A stretch of DNA of 64,000 bases from Euglena gracilis (taxonomy: Eukaryota > Euglenida > Euglenophyceae > Euglenales), in assembly GCA_039621445.1 (NCBI GenBank), contig CP154956.1, positions 8,431,443 to 8,495,442 on the forward strand, read 5' to 3'. Each line of letters begins with the position of its first letter. The stretch's first letter is position 1. The notes under the pieces were generated by a model. The model searched no databases and was not told the origin of the DNA. It worked only from the letters and a program-made list of their open reading frames with translations. Position numbers and translations under genes: made by a program. Of the stretch, positions 1 through 10,959 are shown piece by piece.

Positions 1-2317
1 TTGGTGATCAAATCCTCGATCAGGGGGAGCAGGAAGGGATCATCCCTTGTTTGGGAGTTCAGGTATCGGTAATCCAGCACCAGTCTCCATTTCTGACCTG
101 AGGGGTCTGGGGGTTTAGGAACGACAAATGCTTGGGATGTCCACTCGCTTTTCGAGGGTACCATCCACTTGCGCTGAATAAGCTTCTCAATCATTTCATT
201 GAGAGCTTGTTCGCGTTCTCCCGAACAACGAAAAAATTTTCGGTGCATTGGCTTGGCTCCATCCTTAAGCTCGATCTTACAAACACCGAACGGACCGCGT
301 ATCGCGGGGTCGATGTCGCACGCGTATACTGGATTTTCCAGCACACCGTGAAATTCGCGGGTAATCCGCGAACAGAATTCGGCTGATTTAGGATGCTGAC
401 CTGCACTCTCGATGACTGCGGAAACCACCAGGGTATCCCTGGGGTTACCGAGCTTCCTCGGCACCGCGAATTCGGACATTCCGAATGCATCGAAGAAACA
501 TACCCGAAAAATGATTTCTTCCAAGGGTGGTAATATTTTACCACACAAATCCTCAAAAATCGGTACATTTGTGGGTAAATCCCACCAATGAAAACATACA
601 TACGATAGTTGGGTGAACCATTCCGCTTCCGGAATGATGGGTATGAGAATAACTCCACGGTCTTCATCCCGCAGAATTTTCCCAACCGCACATTCGATAA
701 GTTTTGGGGGAGGGTGCATCCATAACATCGTATCACCCCAAAATTTATCAAATGCGTTGGAGTCTTGTGACCAATGACGTGGCAAACGGGCATGTGCATT
801 GGATGAAAAGGCATCGATTTCCAATGCCAAATCAAAAGAATCAGCCAATGCCGCGATTTTGGAAAACCATCGTTCCAAAATGCGATATTGACCAAAATTA
901 AAAGCATTCCATACGCGTGTCGCGTATTCATGCACCCGATTTCCGGGTTGGAGTGAAGAAACACAATGAATGGATCCACAAACATGCGGGTTGTCTTCCA
1001 CTACCTCAAGGGGCAATCCCAAGGGAGTTTGGACAGGTTGGGGGTCTCCCCATTCCGCATCAAATTCATGCCAAGTGTATTCGGGATGGTGATTAGGCAT
1101 GACGCTTTCCGCGTTTCCAAACAACGAGGTTAATCCGCGTTGTTGGAGTACTTGGTGTATCTCCGCGCATTGCGGGCTACAACCAAGTGTATCATGGCGT
1201 GTGCATTCCGTATTCGGAATTGTGATTAGTGTCGGATTTTCAACTAAACATCCACAATAGAAATCCGATTGTGTGGAAATTCTCCTGCAGTGCACACATT
1301 GGAAGGAAGTGTGTTGGTGTGACAGGTGTGGGTGTCGATGGCATTAGCCGGTGAGTCTTGTACAGGTGTGCCTGGATTCGGCACAACTGGTGGGAAACGG
1401 AGTGGTGGTGAAGCTGGGCGACTACTCGACACCGTAGTTACTTCAGGCCTTTGGGCTTTCGTCTTGTAACCCAGTGAAACGGCAGGGGGTACCGCTACTC
1501 GCTTGCCCTGCCTCATGTGGAACGCATGTTGGTGTGTCATTGGGCAGGGGGAGGCTGTCTCCGTACCCCGGGTGTGGAAAACGGTTGTTGGTGTGGTGGA
1601 TAACGGTGTTGCCATTGTGGGTAACGGTGTTGGAAAAGTGGTGGTCATCATGGCGGATGCCAACGGTGATGGTGGTTTGGGTGTCAATGAAGTGGTGGGT
1701 GCTGTGCGCAAACCGTGGGAGTGGCAATCCACAACCAATTGGTACTGGCGTAAAAATGGGCATCCCAAAATTACGTCAGACCCGTGAATTCCGGACTCGT
1801 AACCCCAAATATTGGTGAAATGTTGTAATTGTGGGGGTTGTGAGTGATGCTTCGGAATGATGGGCAAGAGTATCTCGAGCACACATCCCAAATCACCACC
1901 GCACATGGGGGTGTTATCCGCGGTTGTAATTTTGATCGGTTTCTTGGCGCTTACCAAGAGCGGGGTCGGTATCAACCCCAAGCGAAACAGCAGTGCAATG
2001 CGACAACCAGTGTCAATGAGAATTTTAACTTTGGTGGAGAAATTTTGAATGCGGATTTCCGCTTGGACGAGTAATTCCGTTGGTGGAACGCAAAGTGAAG
2101 GGTCTGGCGGAAATACGTTTGCATGCCAGCTCTCCCATGAACCCTTTCCTACTTTGCTCATCATTCCGAGCGGAAATGTGGAGTGGGGGGTAGGGGACCC
2201 GAAATAATTCCGGGTACTGACCGTGAAGGCGAATGGGCAGGGGGGGTAAGGTTGATCAGGTCTTACCTCCATCTTTTCATCAGCCCAGAAGTCCGTGCCC
2301 TCGGACCTCGGGCTCCC
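1..2317 (-). pseudogene. Element A pol: protease, Dam-like domain and start of reverse transcriptase (broken)
   Basis: The frame opens directly after the TAG at 2318-2320 and is clean to about 1330, covering the aspartic protease (ILIDTG near 2010-2030) and a Pro/Thr-rich linker. A frameshift near 1330 moves the rest to another frame. Beyond it are the Cys cluster (FQCVHC type), the Dam-like domain with HPPP (about 700-720) and the reverse transcriptase up to the window edge, all recognisable by similarity to element H at 41843-44272. Known: retroviral-type proteases act as dimers around a D-T/S-G triad. Inferred: this copy gives no full Pol product. Confidence 0.85.
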
Positions 2318-2320
2318 CTA
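2282..2320 (-). promoter_or_regulatory. Gag2 stop (TAG) and stem-loop, putative readthrough signal, element A
   Basis: On the minus strand gag2 ends with TAG at 2320-2318 and pol continues in the same frame; the first ATG of pol lies exactly 48 nt from the TAG, as in H and N1. After an 8-base spacer, an 8-base arm pairs with a second arm across a six-base loop (one G-T pair in this copy). A further 5-base pairing (AGCCC with GGGCT) closes the structure. Interpretation as a readthrough signal is inferred from the conservation in three elements and the similarity in layout to gammaretroviral gag-pol. Confidence 0.6.
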
Positions 2321-4053
2321 CTCCAAGTCCGAACCGGCCTCATAGCCGGCAACGGACTTTTTGGTGGAATAGATGGAATTTAAGGAGCGCACCGCCATTC
2401 GGGCCTCATTAAATGCCCCGTCCGAGGTCTCATCCCCCTCCCTGCCCGAAGCCGGGGTGTCCTCCTCCAAACAAGATATCTTGAAACCGACCTTTTGCCG
2501 GTTGGAGGAGTAACCACGATCATCGCGGCGCTTACTGCGATTTCCATAGCCGGGCCGGGCGGAACGAGATCTGGGACATTTGGATGAGTGGTGGTCTTTG
2601 GAACCGCAAAGTGAACAACGGGATTTGTGGCGGGATTCCGCATAACGGGGGGAACGGTATTCCGTTCGACCGTCAAACCGTGGTGGTGAACGGGTTTCTC
2701 GTCGACCATGACCGGTGTACCGGGGTTTCCCCGGTGACTCCCGCGAAGAGGATGATCCACTTCGCGAACGAGATCGTGAAGAGTCGCGATTGAAATCCGT
2801 TTTCAGGTAGGGGGACCAGGTGACCGACCGCGAGAAGGACGGGTTTCCCGACCATCACGCGATGGTGACTTGGGCCTACTACCGCTAAAGCGGTTCTCCG
2901 AAGAACGTGAAACTCCCGATTGACGTGAAAACGCCGAGGAACCCGATCCTCGTGAGGAGGTCGAGCCCCTTGGGCTTCCAATACGCTTTCGCGCATCGGG
3001 ATTCGGGCATTCCCGAGACATGTGACCAGATTTGTTGCACAAAAAGCACAGTTTATCCGTGCCCTGGTCCGAAGAACGCTGATTCCGCGTTTTCGGTCCC
3101 GTGGTGGGTGATCTTGGTGACATGGGTGGTTTTTGCAACGCATTATCAGCACCCGCAGGGATTCCCGCGGTGGGATGCGTTTGGAAAGCGGACTGTATTT
3201 GTCCCAAAACTTGTGTGAGTTTGAGTTGCTTTGACACATAATTCCAACGTTGGGCAAGAGTCATCTCATGCCCTGCCAACTCCTCGCGATAGATATCCTT
3301 CACGAGGGATGGTGTGAAATGCAACAAAACCGCATCGAATTGTTCGCGCATTTGCTTCTCGCTAAGTTCATCAACTTCGGAAGCAAGTGCTAACCATTTG
3401 GCATACCAAAGGTCAATGGATTTCCATTTGCGATCCGATGGTGCGAATTGTCGCCATTTCTTCTGCAGGGTAATCCTGGTGACCAGACTTGAGTTGGTTG
3501 AAGCGTATTGCTCAACCAGGTCATCGAATGATACGCCATTACGTATCACCAAATTGCGTGCGCGTTCTCGCTCCTCCCTCGGTAGGCAATTGATGAACTC
3601 CATCTTGACTACCTCGAGATTCGGGTCTTGGGTGGGTCCCTTTAGTGCCCAGTAATACTCCCAGTCCCGAAAAAATTGTCTCCATGTGGCTGGATCCCCG
3701 TCCCATTGGGGCTTCACCTTGTTCGCGATTGCGATGGTGCCCTTGAAGTCTCTCTGAGTAACCCGCTGACCCTCGGCGGTATTCCAGGGGTTTGGGTCAG
3801 GGTAATTCTGAACACCAAACGCGATTCGCGGATTATACGCTCCATGTGAACCCCGTGCAGGATTTCCCGCACCAAGTTTAGGGGTGGCAGGTTTTTTCTG
3901 CGGGAAATGCGAAAAATGTGCTGAATTTCTCCCGGTGGGGCGGGTTTCCCGCCGAAAACCCGATGGATGATCTGGTAATCCAGAACCCGATGCTAGTTGG
4001 TATGATCGCGTATGCGACACATGACCAATACCAGGTGTAGGGTGTTGGCTCAT
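2318..4053 (-). pseudogene. Element A gag2: gag core with CCHC zinc knuckles (broken)
   Basis: Starts MSQHPTPG at 4053, where ATG overlaps the gag1 stop (ATGA). A clean frame to about 2803 carries the conserved core (KPQWDGDP, WRQFFRDWEYYW, LVEQYAS) and a CCHC knuckle (CFLCNKSGHMSREC, about 3000-3050), followed by an Arg/Ser-rich tail. In the tail an in-frame TGA replaces an Arg codon near 2815, and a one-base loss shifts the frame. A second knuckle (CSLCGSKDHHSSKC type) and the terminal GSDLE are still recognisable up to the TAG at 2318. Known: CCHC knuckles of gag bind element RNA during particle assembly. The core is related to retrotransposon gag by position and knuckle; I do not recognise it as a named family. 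Confidence 0.8.
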
Positions 4054-6044
4054 TCCTCGTACAAGGTTGGAATGTTGAATTTCTTGGTGGAGACTCGAAT
4101 TTTCGAGCGGGGGTCAATTTCCTCATCGGAAATGTCGTGCGAAAAGTGAGTTTGTGGTGTGGGCAAATGCAAAGGTGGTACAATTTGCGTTTTCGCGGGT
4201 GATTGTACCAAATTGGCGGTGGATGTAGGGATCCCTACTCCAGAAATGGTAATTTGAGAACGCGATTCCGGGACATTTGGAATACCAACCGCAGCACTTA
4301 CCGCGGTGGGTGGTGGCACAACCGGTGCCGGAGTTGACGTTTTATCCAAACTCGCGGACAAGTCATGCACCGTTTCTTCCAAATGTTCCACCAACTGGAG
4401 TTGGCCGCAAATACGGTCAACCTCAGTCTCCAAATGCCTAATGCGTTTCGGTAACGGGAAAAATCGTTCAAGCGTGGTAACGTTTCAGAAACCAAGTGTA
4501 AATCTTGGACAAGTTGTCCTTGGGACTCCTCCACATTCCGGAGTTGACCCGCAAGCGCTTTTACTGCATTTGAGAGAATTTGCAATTGGTGGGGTGACTT
4601 GGTGGGGGTTTCCGCGGTGGTGCGCGAATTTTCCGCGGTTGGATTTTCCAACAACGCAGAAATTCGTCCATCCAACCGTGAAACCTCATCCTGCATTGAT
4701 CGGGCATTCCGATTCACAGATTCCTCAAGTTGAATTAAACTTGTGCAAAATGCTTGCAAGGTTTCCTTGTTGTCACCAAGCAATTTGTTATAAAATGAGC
4801 GAAATTCCGGTGACTCGGATATCCGAGCACGCGAAATATTGGGTAGTGCGCGAATTTCCGCTATTGTGGTGGACAACAAGGTGCAACGGGTTTGTAATTT
4901 CCCAATAGCGGCTTGAATACCACTAATGTCGGTAATTCGCTTCGAAAGTGCGGAAACATGCTCCTGCAAACCGACAACGGTGGCATTCATACCGCCAATG
5001 TCCGTTTGCACTTGTTGTTGCGTGAAATCCAGCCGTTGTGCGCAATCCGCGATTCTCGCGTTCAGGGTGGTTAATCCATCCTGATTTGCAGCACAATGGC
5101 AGGATTTTTGCTCCATGTGTGAAATTCGTTCCTCCAAAACTTGGATTTGCGTATGGGGAACAAAATTTTCTTGCACTTTCGCCTGAAATTGCTTCAAATG
5201 CTCTATTTCCGAGCAAAGATGCAAAATCCTTTGTTGAGCTTCTTGGAAAGAAGTAATGAGTGTGGCAAAATGCCCAACCGCAACAAAGTTACCAATTTCC
5301 GGCATTTTGGTGGTGGCATTTTGCGCTTGTAACTGGTGCTGCAATTGCAGTAGCATGGTTGAACAGGATTCCACTTTGGCAAAAAGATGGTTCATACCAT
5401 CTTGCACATGCAGAAACTTGGAATCATTCCGCGTTTCCGCTTCGTGCAGCATTTCGCTGATTTGTTGGAAATTTTGTGGAAGTTGGATGCGCAAAATACT
5501 GTCAACACTTTCTCGAAAATGCTGAAGGTCTTTCCCCGCATTTTCAAAATTGTGTTGGCAATATTTGCCGATTTCCTGCAAATAATTCCAGCAACATTCC
5601 AGTTTGGTGTTGACAACCCTTTGATTGTCCTCATCGAACTGCAAAACTTTGTTGAGCATGGTTGCGCATTCCGCAACACATTGGTGGACATGCAAAATTT
5701 GCTTGCTAAGCGGGTGATCCGCTGGGAGTTGACCGAGAATTCGGTAAACATCACCGGGGTTGAGGTTATCCCTCAAATCTTCCTCATAGTCCTCCACAAT
5801 GGAAACGGCACCAGAGATTTCTGGTACCACCAGACGCATATCTGGGTTCCATGGCAATGCAGGGAAAACCGCAGCTTCCGCGGGTAATCCCGGCAATGCG
5901 CGAAATGGTGTGGGGGGTGGTAATTGTGGGGGGGGTTGGAAAAAACACGGTGTCTCCACCAAGTTGCACTCCAAAAGGCCCACCGGTGCTTCCACCGGGG
6001 ATCTTTTGGGTGTGAACAGAGCAAAGGGCAAATACCCCTCACTT

Positions 6045-6634
6045 CACTTATGGCCAGTTTTCCCCCCCAGGACTCTGTCCTGGGGGGGTCCTGGGGGGGT
6101 CCTGGGGGGGTCCTGGGGGGTCCTGTGGGGATCCTGGGGAGGTCTTGGGGGGGGCGTGGGGTGGTCTGGGGGGGTCCTGGGGGGTCCTGGGGGGGTCTTG
6201 GGGGGGTCCTGGGTGGGTCCTGGGGGGGTCCTGGGAGGGTCCTGGGGGGGTCCCCAAACTTTTTGGCAAAATTTTTGCTCCAAAAGATGAGGTTATTTTG
6301 AAGCCCGGGGGGGTCCGGGGGGGGGGGCGGGAGCCCCCCCCGGTAGCGGGCGCCCGGAACTCCACGGTCAGTGGGTCATCTGGGTATCGCCCCCCGGTGG
6401 GTCCTGGGGGGGTCCTGGGGGGGCCTGGGGGGGTCCTGGGGGGGGGTCGTGGGGGGGGCTTGGGGGGGGGTCCTGGGGGGGGGGTCCTGGGGGGGTCCTG
6501 GGGGGGTCCTGGGGGGGGTCCTGGTGGGTCCTGGGGGGGTCCTGGGGGGTCCTGGGGGGGTCCTGGGGGGGTCGTGGGGTCCTGGGGGGGGTGGGGTCCT
6601 GGGGAGGTCCTGGGGGGGAAAACTGGCCATGACT
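6045..6634. mobile_element. 590-bp MITE-like transposon with 9-bp target duplication, inside element A
   Basis: Seen: the 9-bp sequence CCCTCACTT occurs at 6036-6044 and again at 6635-6643; the related element H has it once at the same place. The insert ends in inverted repeats (ATGGCCAGTTTTCCCCCC at the left, its complement near 6613-6631 at the right). The outermost few bases are imperfect. The inside is mostly a G-rich minisatellite and there is no transposase. Known: 9-bp duplications are typical of Mutator-like (MULE) transposons. Assignment to MULE is inferred from the duplication length only. Confidence 0.8.
6063..6620. repeat. G-rich minisatellite arrays (GGTCCTGGGGGG type)
   Basis: Two arrays of a roughly 12-base unit (GGTCCTGGGGGG, variable G count) lie at about 6070-6250 and 6395-6615, separated by about 140 bp of unique sequence. 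Both arrays have the same orientation. Long reading frames across the arrays (Pro/Gly-rich on either strand) are composition artefacts. The G runs could form quadruplexes. Confidence 0.9.
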
Positions 6635-6675
6635 CCCTCACTTTGTCCATGGGTAACATGAGTAACCCAGTATAG

Positions 6676-6806
6676 TTGCATGGGGGTAATGAACCCTCTT
6701 CATCATCATTGTCGTTGCTTGTGCGGGATGTAGGTGGCAAAATGCCTTCCTCCATCCCGATTCACCCATCATTGATACGGCGAGGGGATGAACCCCTTGC
6801 ACCCTC
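6676..6806. other. 131-bp inverted segment within element A gag1
   Basis: Element A reads on the minus strand, but this block matches the plus-strand sequence of element H around 15412-15543 without reversal, while the sequence on both sides matches in reverse. The block runs from TTGCATGGGGG to GCACCCTC. A local inversion inside A explains it and breaks the gag1 frame. Confidence 0.8.
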
Positions 6807-7225
6807 TTTCGCCTTTTGACAATGACAAATGAGTCAAATTGCCTTATTCTTGCTTGGGGGGTCGGGAATTGGAACTTGTTTCATTCAAACCGTTCCAATC
6901 CCCGCAATCTTCATCACAATTGCTCAATGAACTCATCAACAAGTCATAATCAAATTTGGGGTTGGGGCTTGTGCTCTGCATCTTTTGAGATGGGTAAAAA
7001 GGCAAAAACCCAAAAATTCACACAAATAAGCAGAGAAACAGGGACCAGAAAGGTTGTATCGGTGATTACCGAACAGAGCCTCCTGAGACCTGTATCCTTG
7101 CTTAAAGGTTGGCCAGGGGTCAGGAACGGTACTTTCACCGTGTTTAACGGCTCAGTACGATCCTCACCACCAGTCAATCACAGAGTTTCTCTGTGTGGAA
7201 CGTCTGTGTAGGATCGTTGCCAAAA

Positions 7226-7291
7226 CCTGCTACCAAGTGTATTACCTGGTAGCCTTTCTTTCTGAAGGATCTTTGACCTATTCTGCTACCA
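7226..7291 (-). other. Doubled primer-binding site of element A
   Basis: On the minus strand TGGTAGCAGAA follows the LTR directly (7291-7281), and a second copy (TGGTAGCAGG, 7235-7226) follows about 55 bases later, again preceded by ACACT, the last bases of the LTR. Both are followed by a short T-arm-like stem. Known: TGGTAGCAGA is complementary to the 3' end of many eukaryotic initiator tRNA-Met. The remaining leader (6982-7225) shows no gene. Confidence 0.75.
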
Positions 7292-7719
7292 AGTGTACGT
7301 CCAAAGCTTTCCCTTTTTCCCTTTTTGGGACTTTCTGTAAAAGCCTTTCGCTTTCGCCTTGGTGCGCAGCCTACTTATGGTAGGGAAAAGTCTTTGGAGT
7401 AAAGAAAAGTGGTTTTCCCCTTTTCTTCCCAATTCCCCAAGAAGCAAAGCACAAAGCAAAGATTCAGAAGTTTCTTCTGAGATCAAGTTCGATTGTTCTG
7501 AGGGTTTTTCCCTCTGACAAAACCAATGGTCAAACTTTGAGATTGTGAGAGTAAAGAATACCATCCGTGGGGGAAGGAGAGAAAAGTGCTGACGTGTCCA
7601 GGGGCAGATCCCAGAAGGGTCTGCCACGATCTTACCAGCTGTGGGTTTCCACAGTGGTGCGACCGTCACAGAACCCACTCTGCAGATATCCTAGAGAGCT
7701 GGGACGTGCCTGGTACACA
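7292..7719 (-). repeat. Element A 5' LTR (428 bp)
   Basis: Reads TGTGTACCAGGCACG... to ...GGACGTACACT on the minus strand. It is homologous along its length to the 429-bp LTRs of element H, including the CACAGGTGGTATT-type core (here slightly altered) and the purine-rich GGCGAAAGCGAAAGG block near its 3' end. Confidence 0.92.
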
Positions 7720-8164
7720 GGGACCCCGTGCACCACCGCCTCAAAAACCCTAGGCTGGAACTGTTTTTTTCAATTTCGATTTTATCACATCAACACAAAT
7801 GTCTGGCCGCCACCTGGGGTCCACGTACACCGGTGTAACCTGGTAACCCCGGCTGCAGTAGACGTCCCCCACAGAACCAGTACGGCACAACAGGTCCAGT
7901 ATCTGTCTCGGCTGGTCCGCTCTCCACACCTGCCCGAGGTGTGCGGCTCGACCTCCCCTGTGGCCCCCCCGTTCCTTGGGGTGGCCCTGAAAAATGTGTC
8001 CCGAACCTGTGTTTTTTCTCCCTCCCATTTCGTGTCACCTCCCCCGGCGTGCGTCGGTCCGGATGCCACACAGCAAAAACGCTGTGATGGGCCACTCGGG
8101 GGATGGGGGAGCGCTTGCCAATTCTTCCCGTTTTTTGACGGCTGGGTGCCCCCCTCGTCCGCCA
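7720..8164. other. Flanking DNA between element A and the tandem duplication
   Basis: Apart from the methyltransferase-like fragment, no gene or repeat is recognisable here. The sequence from 7720 begins GGGAC, the presumed target duplication of element A. Confidence 0.5.
7750..8028 (-). pseudogene. DNA methyltransferase-like fragment in the flanking DNA
   Basis: A short minus-strand frame contains ILDLLCRTGSVGDVY followed about 20 residues later by VYVDPRW, then DICVDVIK. This matches motif I (DxFxGxGS-type SAM-binding loop) and the acidic post-motif-II strand (DIDP-type) of SAM-dependent DNA methyltransferases. The second Gly of the loop is Arg here, and the frame stops soon after, 31 bp before element A begins. 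Only the SAM-binding part is visible, with no catalytic motif. Known: methyltransferase domains of this general kind occur in some algal and protist retroelements. Probably a dead remnant; moderate certainty from two short motifs. Confidence 0.5.
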
Positions 8165-9711
8165 AACGTGCCGACGGAGGAGGGGGGGCGGCTGGGGGCC
8201 CGCCGATTTTTTATTGCTGTCGGCCACACCCCTCCTCGTCCCACCATGCCGGGGGAGGTGGGGCCTGCCGATTTTTCACCTTTTTTTTAAAAAAAATACA
8301 CCCCTTCGCCCAATTTTTGAAGTTAACCACGCCGGAGGGGCAAGCGCCGACCCCCCTCCACACCAGAGTTAGCGGGGGGTGGGCAGCCCCCCCTCTCAAG
8401 AGGACGGGCCCTGGCCAAGGCGGCTCGGCCCACAACACAGGGGGGGGGCATCCCGACCCTCTCCGTGGGGGGGGGGGCAGCCCCTCCTCCAAGGAACGGG
8501 CCCCGCCCTAGGCGCTTCCCCGGCGCCCCCTCGCCTGGCATGCACCCCTGCCAAGCCCCCGGGGGCCTTTGGCCGTAGGATACCGGGCAAGGCGGGGCGG
8601 CACTGCTAGGTTGGGACCAAAGTTTCCTTTCCCAACGCAAGAGCTTTCCACCCCGGGCCAAGAGGGGCCCGGGGAGGAATCACAATTACACCCGAGCATC
8701 GAGCGTTCCGGCGGGGGGGGGGCGGTCCTACCCATAGGCCAAGAGGGCTCACGGGATCGGAGGGGGAGCGGAGGGCCCAGACGGTGCCTCCCCGGGCCCG
8801 CGATCCCGGAGGCGCCTGTTCCCTCGCCCCTTCCTTGTACCCCCTACCGACAGCACGCGCCACACACGGCACGTGGCGACACCGCTTCGTGCATTCCAAA
8901 AAAAAGAAATACAAATATTTCAGAGGCGGGAAAGCCAAAAAGGTGAGGGGGGGCGGCACCTCTGACCGGCAAAGGAGTCGATTTTCAAATTGCACGGCAA
9001 TTTCTTGAGGAGAGGAGTGTTCACTGTCCGTGGGTGCCCGCCCCAAAGGTGGGTCCCAAGGGGCCCAAAGGGGCCACGAAGGGCCACGAGGGGGCTTCAA
9101 TTCTCCCAGGAGTTTTTTGAGGCCGCACTGGCCCCCAAGGGGGCCCCACAGCCCATTTTGACCAATCCAACGGAAGGTAAAGGAGAGGGAAGGTTCAAGG
9201 GGGCCAACAGGCAACCCCCAAGGGGATGCGCAAGCCCCTCCTGGCTTTGCGCAAGCATGCGCACCCCCTTGGTTGGCGCTTGGGATGGCGAAGTTCGTTA
9301 AGAATTGTGCAAAGTATACAAACTGGCCCCCCAGCTGAGGCCCCCTCACAATTGTACATTTTCCTTGTGCAGGGCTCTGCTTACTTTATTCACTGTGTTC
9401 TCACAATGCAATTCAATAGTGCATTGCAAACGACAAAACAAGGAAACAATAAATTGCAATTTCAAGTTCAACTCTCGTTGATCAAGTATTCAAGTTCATT
9501 TGTTGTGGCAAAAGTATGTCATTCTCCCATTATTCAACATCTTCATCAACACAAACACCCACCCTCACCCCACATTATCACCAAGGGGAAAAACCCCCAC
9601 CAGCTGGGCGCGAAGGGCTCAAATTAAAACGATCATATGCAGGTTGCGCCACCAGGGGTCCTTTCACAGGGACCTCAGGAGGGGCAACCCCTACACCACT
9701 CGTCCACCAGG

Positions 9712-10102
9712 TCACACAGTGCCCTGTGCTTGGTCCCTCGGCACAAACTCCTCCCCTCTGCCGATAAATTGTCTTCCCTGAGGGAACGTGACTTGGTGCA
9801 CTGCCAAGCCCCTCGCCTCCCTGTGCCAACGCCGGCCCGGCCACCTGGGGATCACCGGAATGGCATGGGCCTGGTCCCTCCTAATTTTTTCGAGAACCTC
9901 CCGTATTTTTTTATTAGGTGGGTTTATCCAAGAGACCTCCCTGCTCCAGTCTTTTTTGAAGGCGTCTTATCACTCCCTACTCCGTCGCCCCCACCAGCGG
10001 ACAAACCTGCGGTTTTCCTTGGCAGAAAATGCGCTGACCTCCGGGCGGACCCCCAGGCGGCGGAGTACGTCCCTGACGTACTCCTCCCGCACGTGGTAGT
10101 CC
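9712..10102 (-). pseudogene. Retroelement Dam-like (NPP) domain remnant, copy 1
   Basis: Minus strand: HVREEYVRDVLRRLG, PEVSAFSAKENRRF, two stop codons (RSRE**), then DAFKKDWS, SWINPPNKKIREVLEKI, VIPRWPGRRW and LAVHQVTFP. The spacing matches the region after RNase H in DIRS-type and some gypsy-type polyproteins (DLFAS...N..PRFW...DAF..DW...NPP...VP.WP...W). This region resembles phage-type Dam adenine methyltransferases, whose NPPY is catalytic. It is a different family from the HPPP domain inside elements A, H and N1. Decayed; no further pol domains found beside it. Confidence 0.6.
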
Positions 10103-10959
10103 TAGGAGATACACCGGGAGGGCGACCTCCCAGACCATGAGGAACAGGCTGGCAGTGGTGCTGGGGATGGCCGGCCTGGTGTGGGGGCTGAGGTGGACGG
10201 TGCACCTCTGACGAACCTCACCTGGCGAATCGAAGAACCTGAATCCCTCTCCGTGCTGGGGGCGGTTTCATCCGTGCCCTTGATGGTTTTAGGAACGTTC
10301 ATGACCTCCCTCGCTGCCTCCGTGATTGATGCCTGTGAGAGCGTTTTGTTCTTTTGTTGTTTTTTTCGCCTTGGAAGCTTTCCATCCCTTCCTGGTGCTG
10401 TGATCTGCGGTAGGCTGGGTGTGCTGGAACCTTAAAGCCCCTGGGCGGCCTGCTGCGGAGGGCCAGCCAGCTTGTGCCCCTTCCCTCTTTGTCCCGAACC
10501 TGCATTCTGACCGGAGCCCCCCCCCCTGGACTGCCCTGACTAGCCAGTGTGGGGCCACAGATCATTGGTCTCGGTAGTGCCCTGGAAAGAAATGTTATGA
10601 GTGGGAAAATAGGACATTTGGCACGACACTGCTGGAAGGGGAAGGGGTCATCCACGACACCACGGTGGGGGAGTGCCTGAAAATGCGGGAGGGGACGGTG
10701 GCCCAGGGTTTCCCCCACGGCCCTTGCAAGTGTGGTGAGGAAAGGGTTCACAGAGAGGGTTGGGTTTTGGTCAAGGGAAGGTCCAAAGGCAGATCCGGAC
10801 CTGGACCTGCACTGCCCCCCCAGCCCCCCCCCCGACTGAGACACGAAAATGGGCTGGGGTGGGCCAGCAGGCCCTCTCATTTTGACTCTGCCAATCCCTG
10901 GGCTGCACTTTTCACCTTTTCACTTGCTGGTTCCACACTGGGCTGGGAGTGTGTGGTGG

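Larger units (their letters stand above)
4050..6981 (-). pseudogene. Element A gag1: long coiled-coil protein ahead of gag (broken)
   Basis: The start is taken as the ATG at 6981-6979 (MQSTSPN), shared with H and the tandem-duplicate copy; N1 and N2 have near-identical starts. The body (about 4450-6030) is long and Leu/Gln/Glu-rich, with heptad-like spacing typical of coiled coils, and a Pro-rich N-terminal section (CFFQPPP). Breaks: an inverted 131-bp block, a 590-bp inserted transposon and a one-base deletion near 4440. The C-terminus (KKFNIPTLYEE) overlaps gag2 by ATGA at 4050-4053. No known family recognised; a structural role in particle assembly is only a guess from its place before gag2. 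Confidence 0.75.
1..7719 (-). mobile_element. Element A: chromovirus-like Ty3/gypsy retrotransposon, 5' part only
   Basis: Seen: reading leftwards from a 428-bp LTR (7292-7719) come a tRNA-type primer-binding site, gag1, gag2 with a CCHC knuckle, a TAG stop with stem-loop, a protease with an ILIDTG motif and the start of reverse transcriptase, in the same order as element H and closely similar to it. The integrase, accessory region and 3' LTR would lie left of the window. The base after the LTR begins GGGAC, the expected right-hand target duplication; its partner is outside the window. The copy is broken by frameshifts, a 590-bp transposon insertion (6045-6634) and a 131-bp internal inversion (6676-6806), so it is not autonomous. 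Confidence 0.92.

Noticed and set aside
6048-6755. Long Pro- or Gly-rich frames across the G-rich arrays on both strands
   Set aside because: They are open only because the repeat unit lacks stops; the same region is a transposon insert without similarity to any protein.
7567-8661. Several overlapping frames of 60-310 codons in GC-rich flanking DNA
   Set aside because: They overlap on both strands, are low-complexity (Pro/Gly/Arg) and change frame between the two tandem copies, so no selection is visible.
9637-10140. Plus-strand 167-codon frame in the tandem unit
   Set aside because: It is preserved in copy 2 only because the duplication is recent; the minus strand here carries the recognisable Dam-like remnant.
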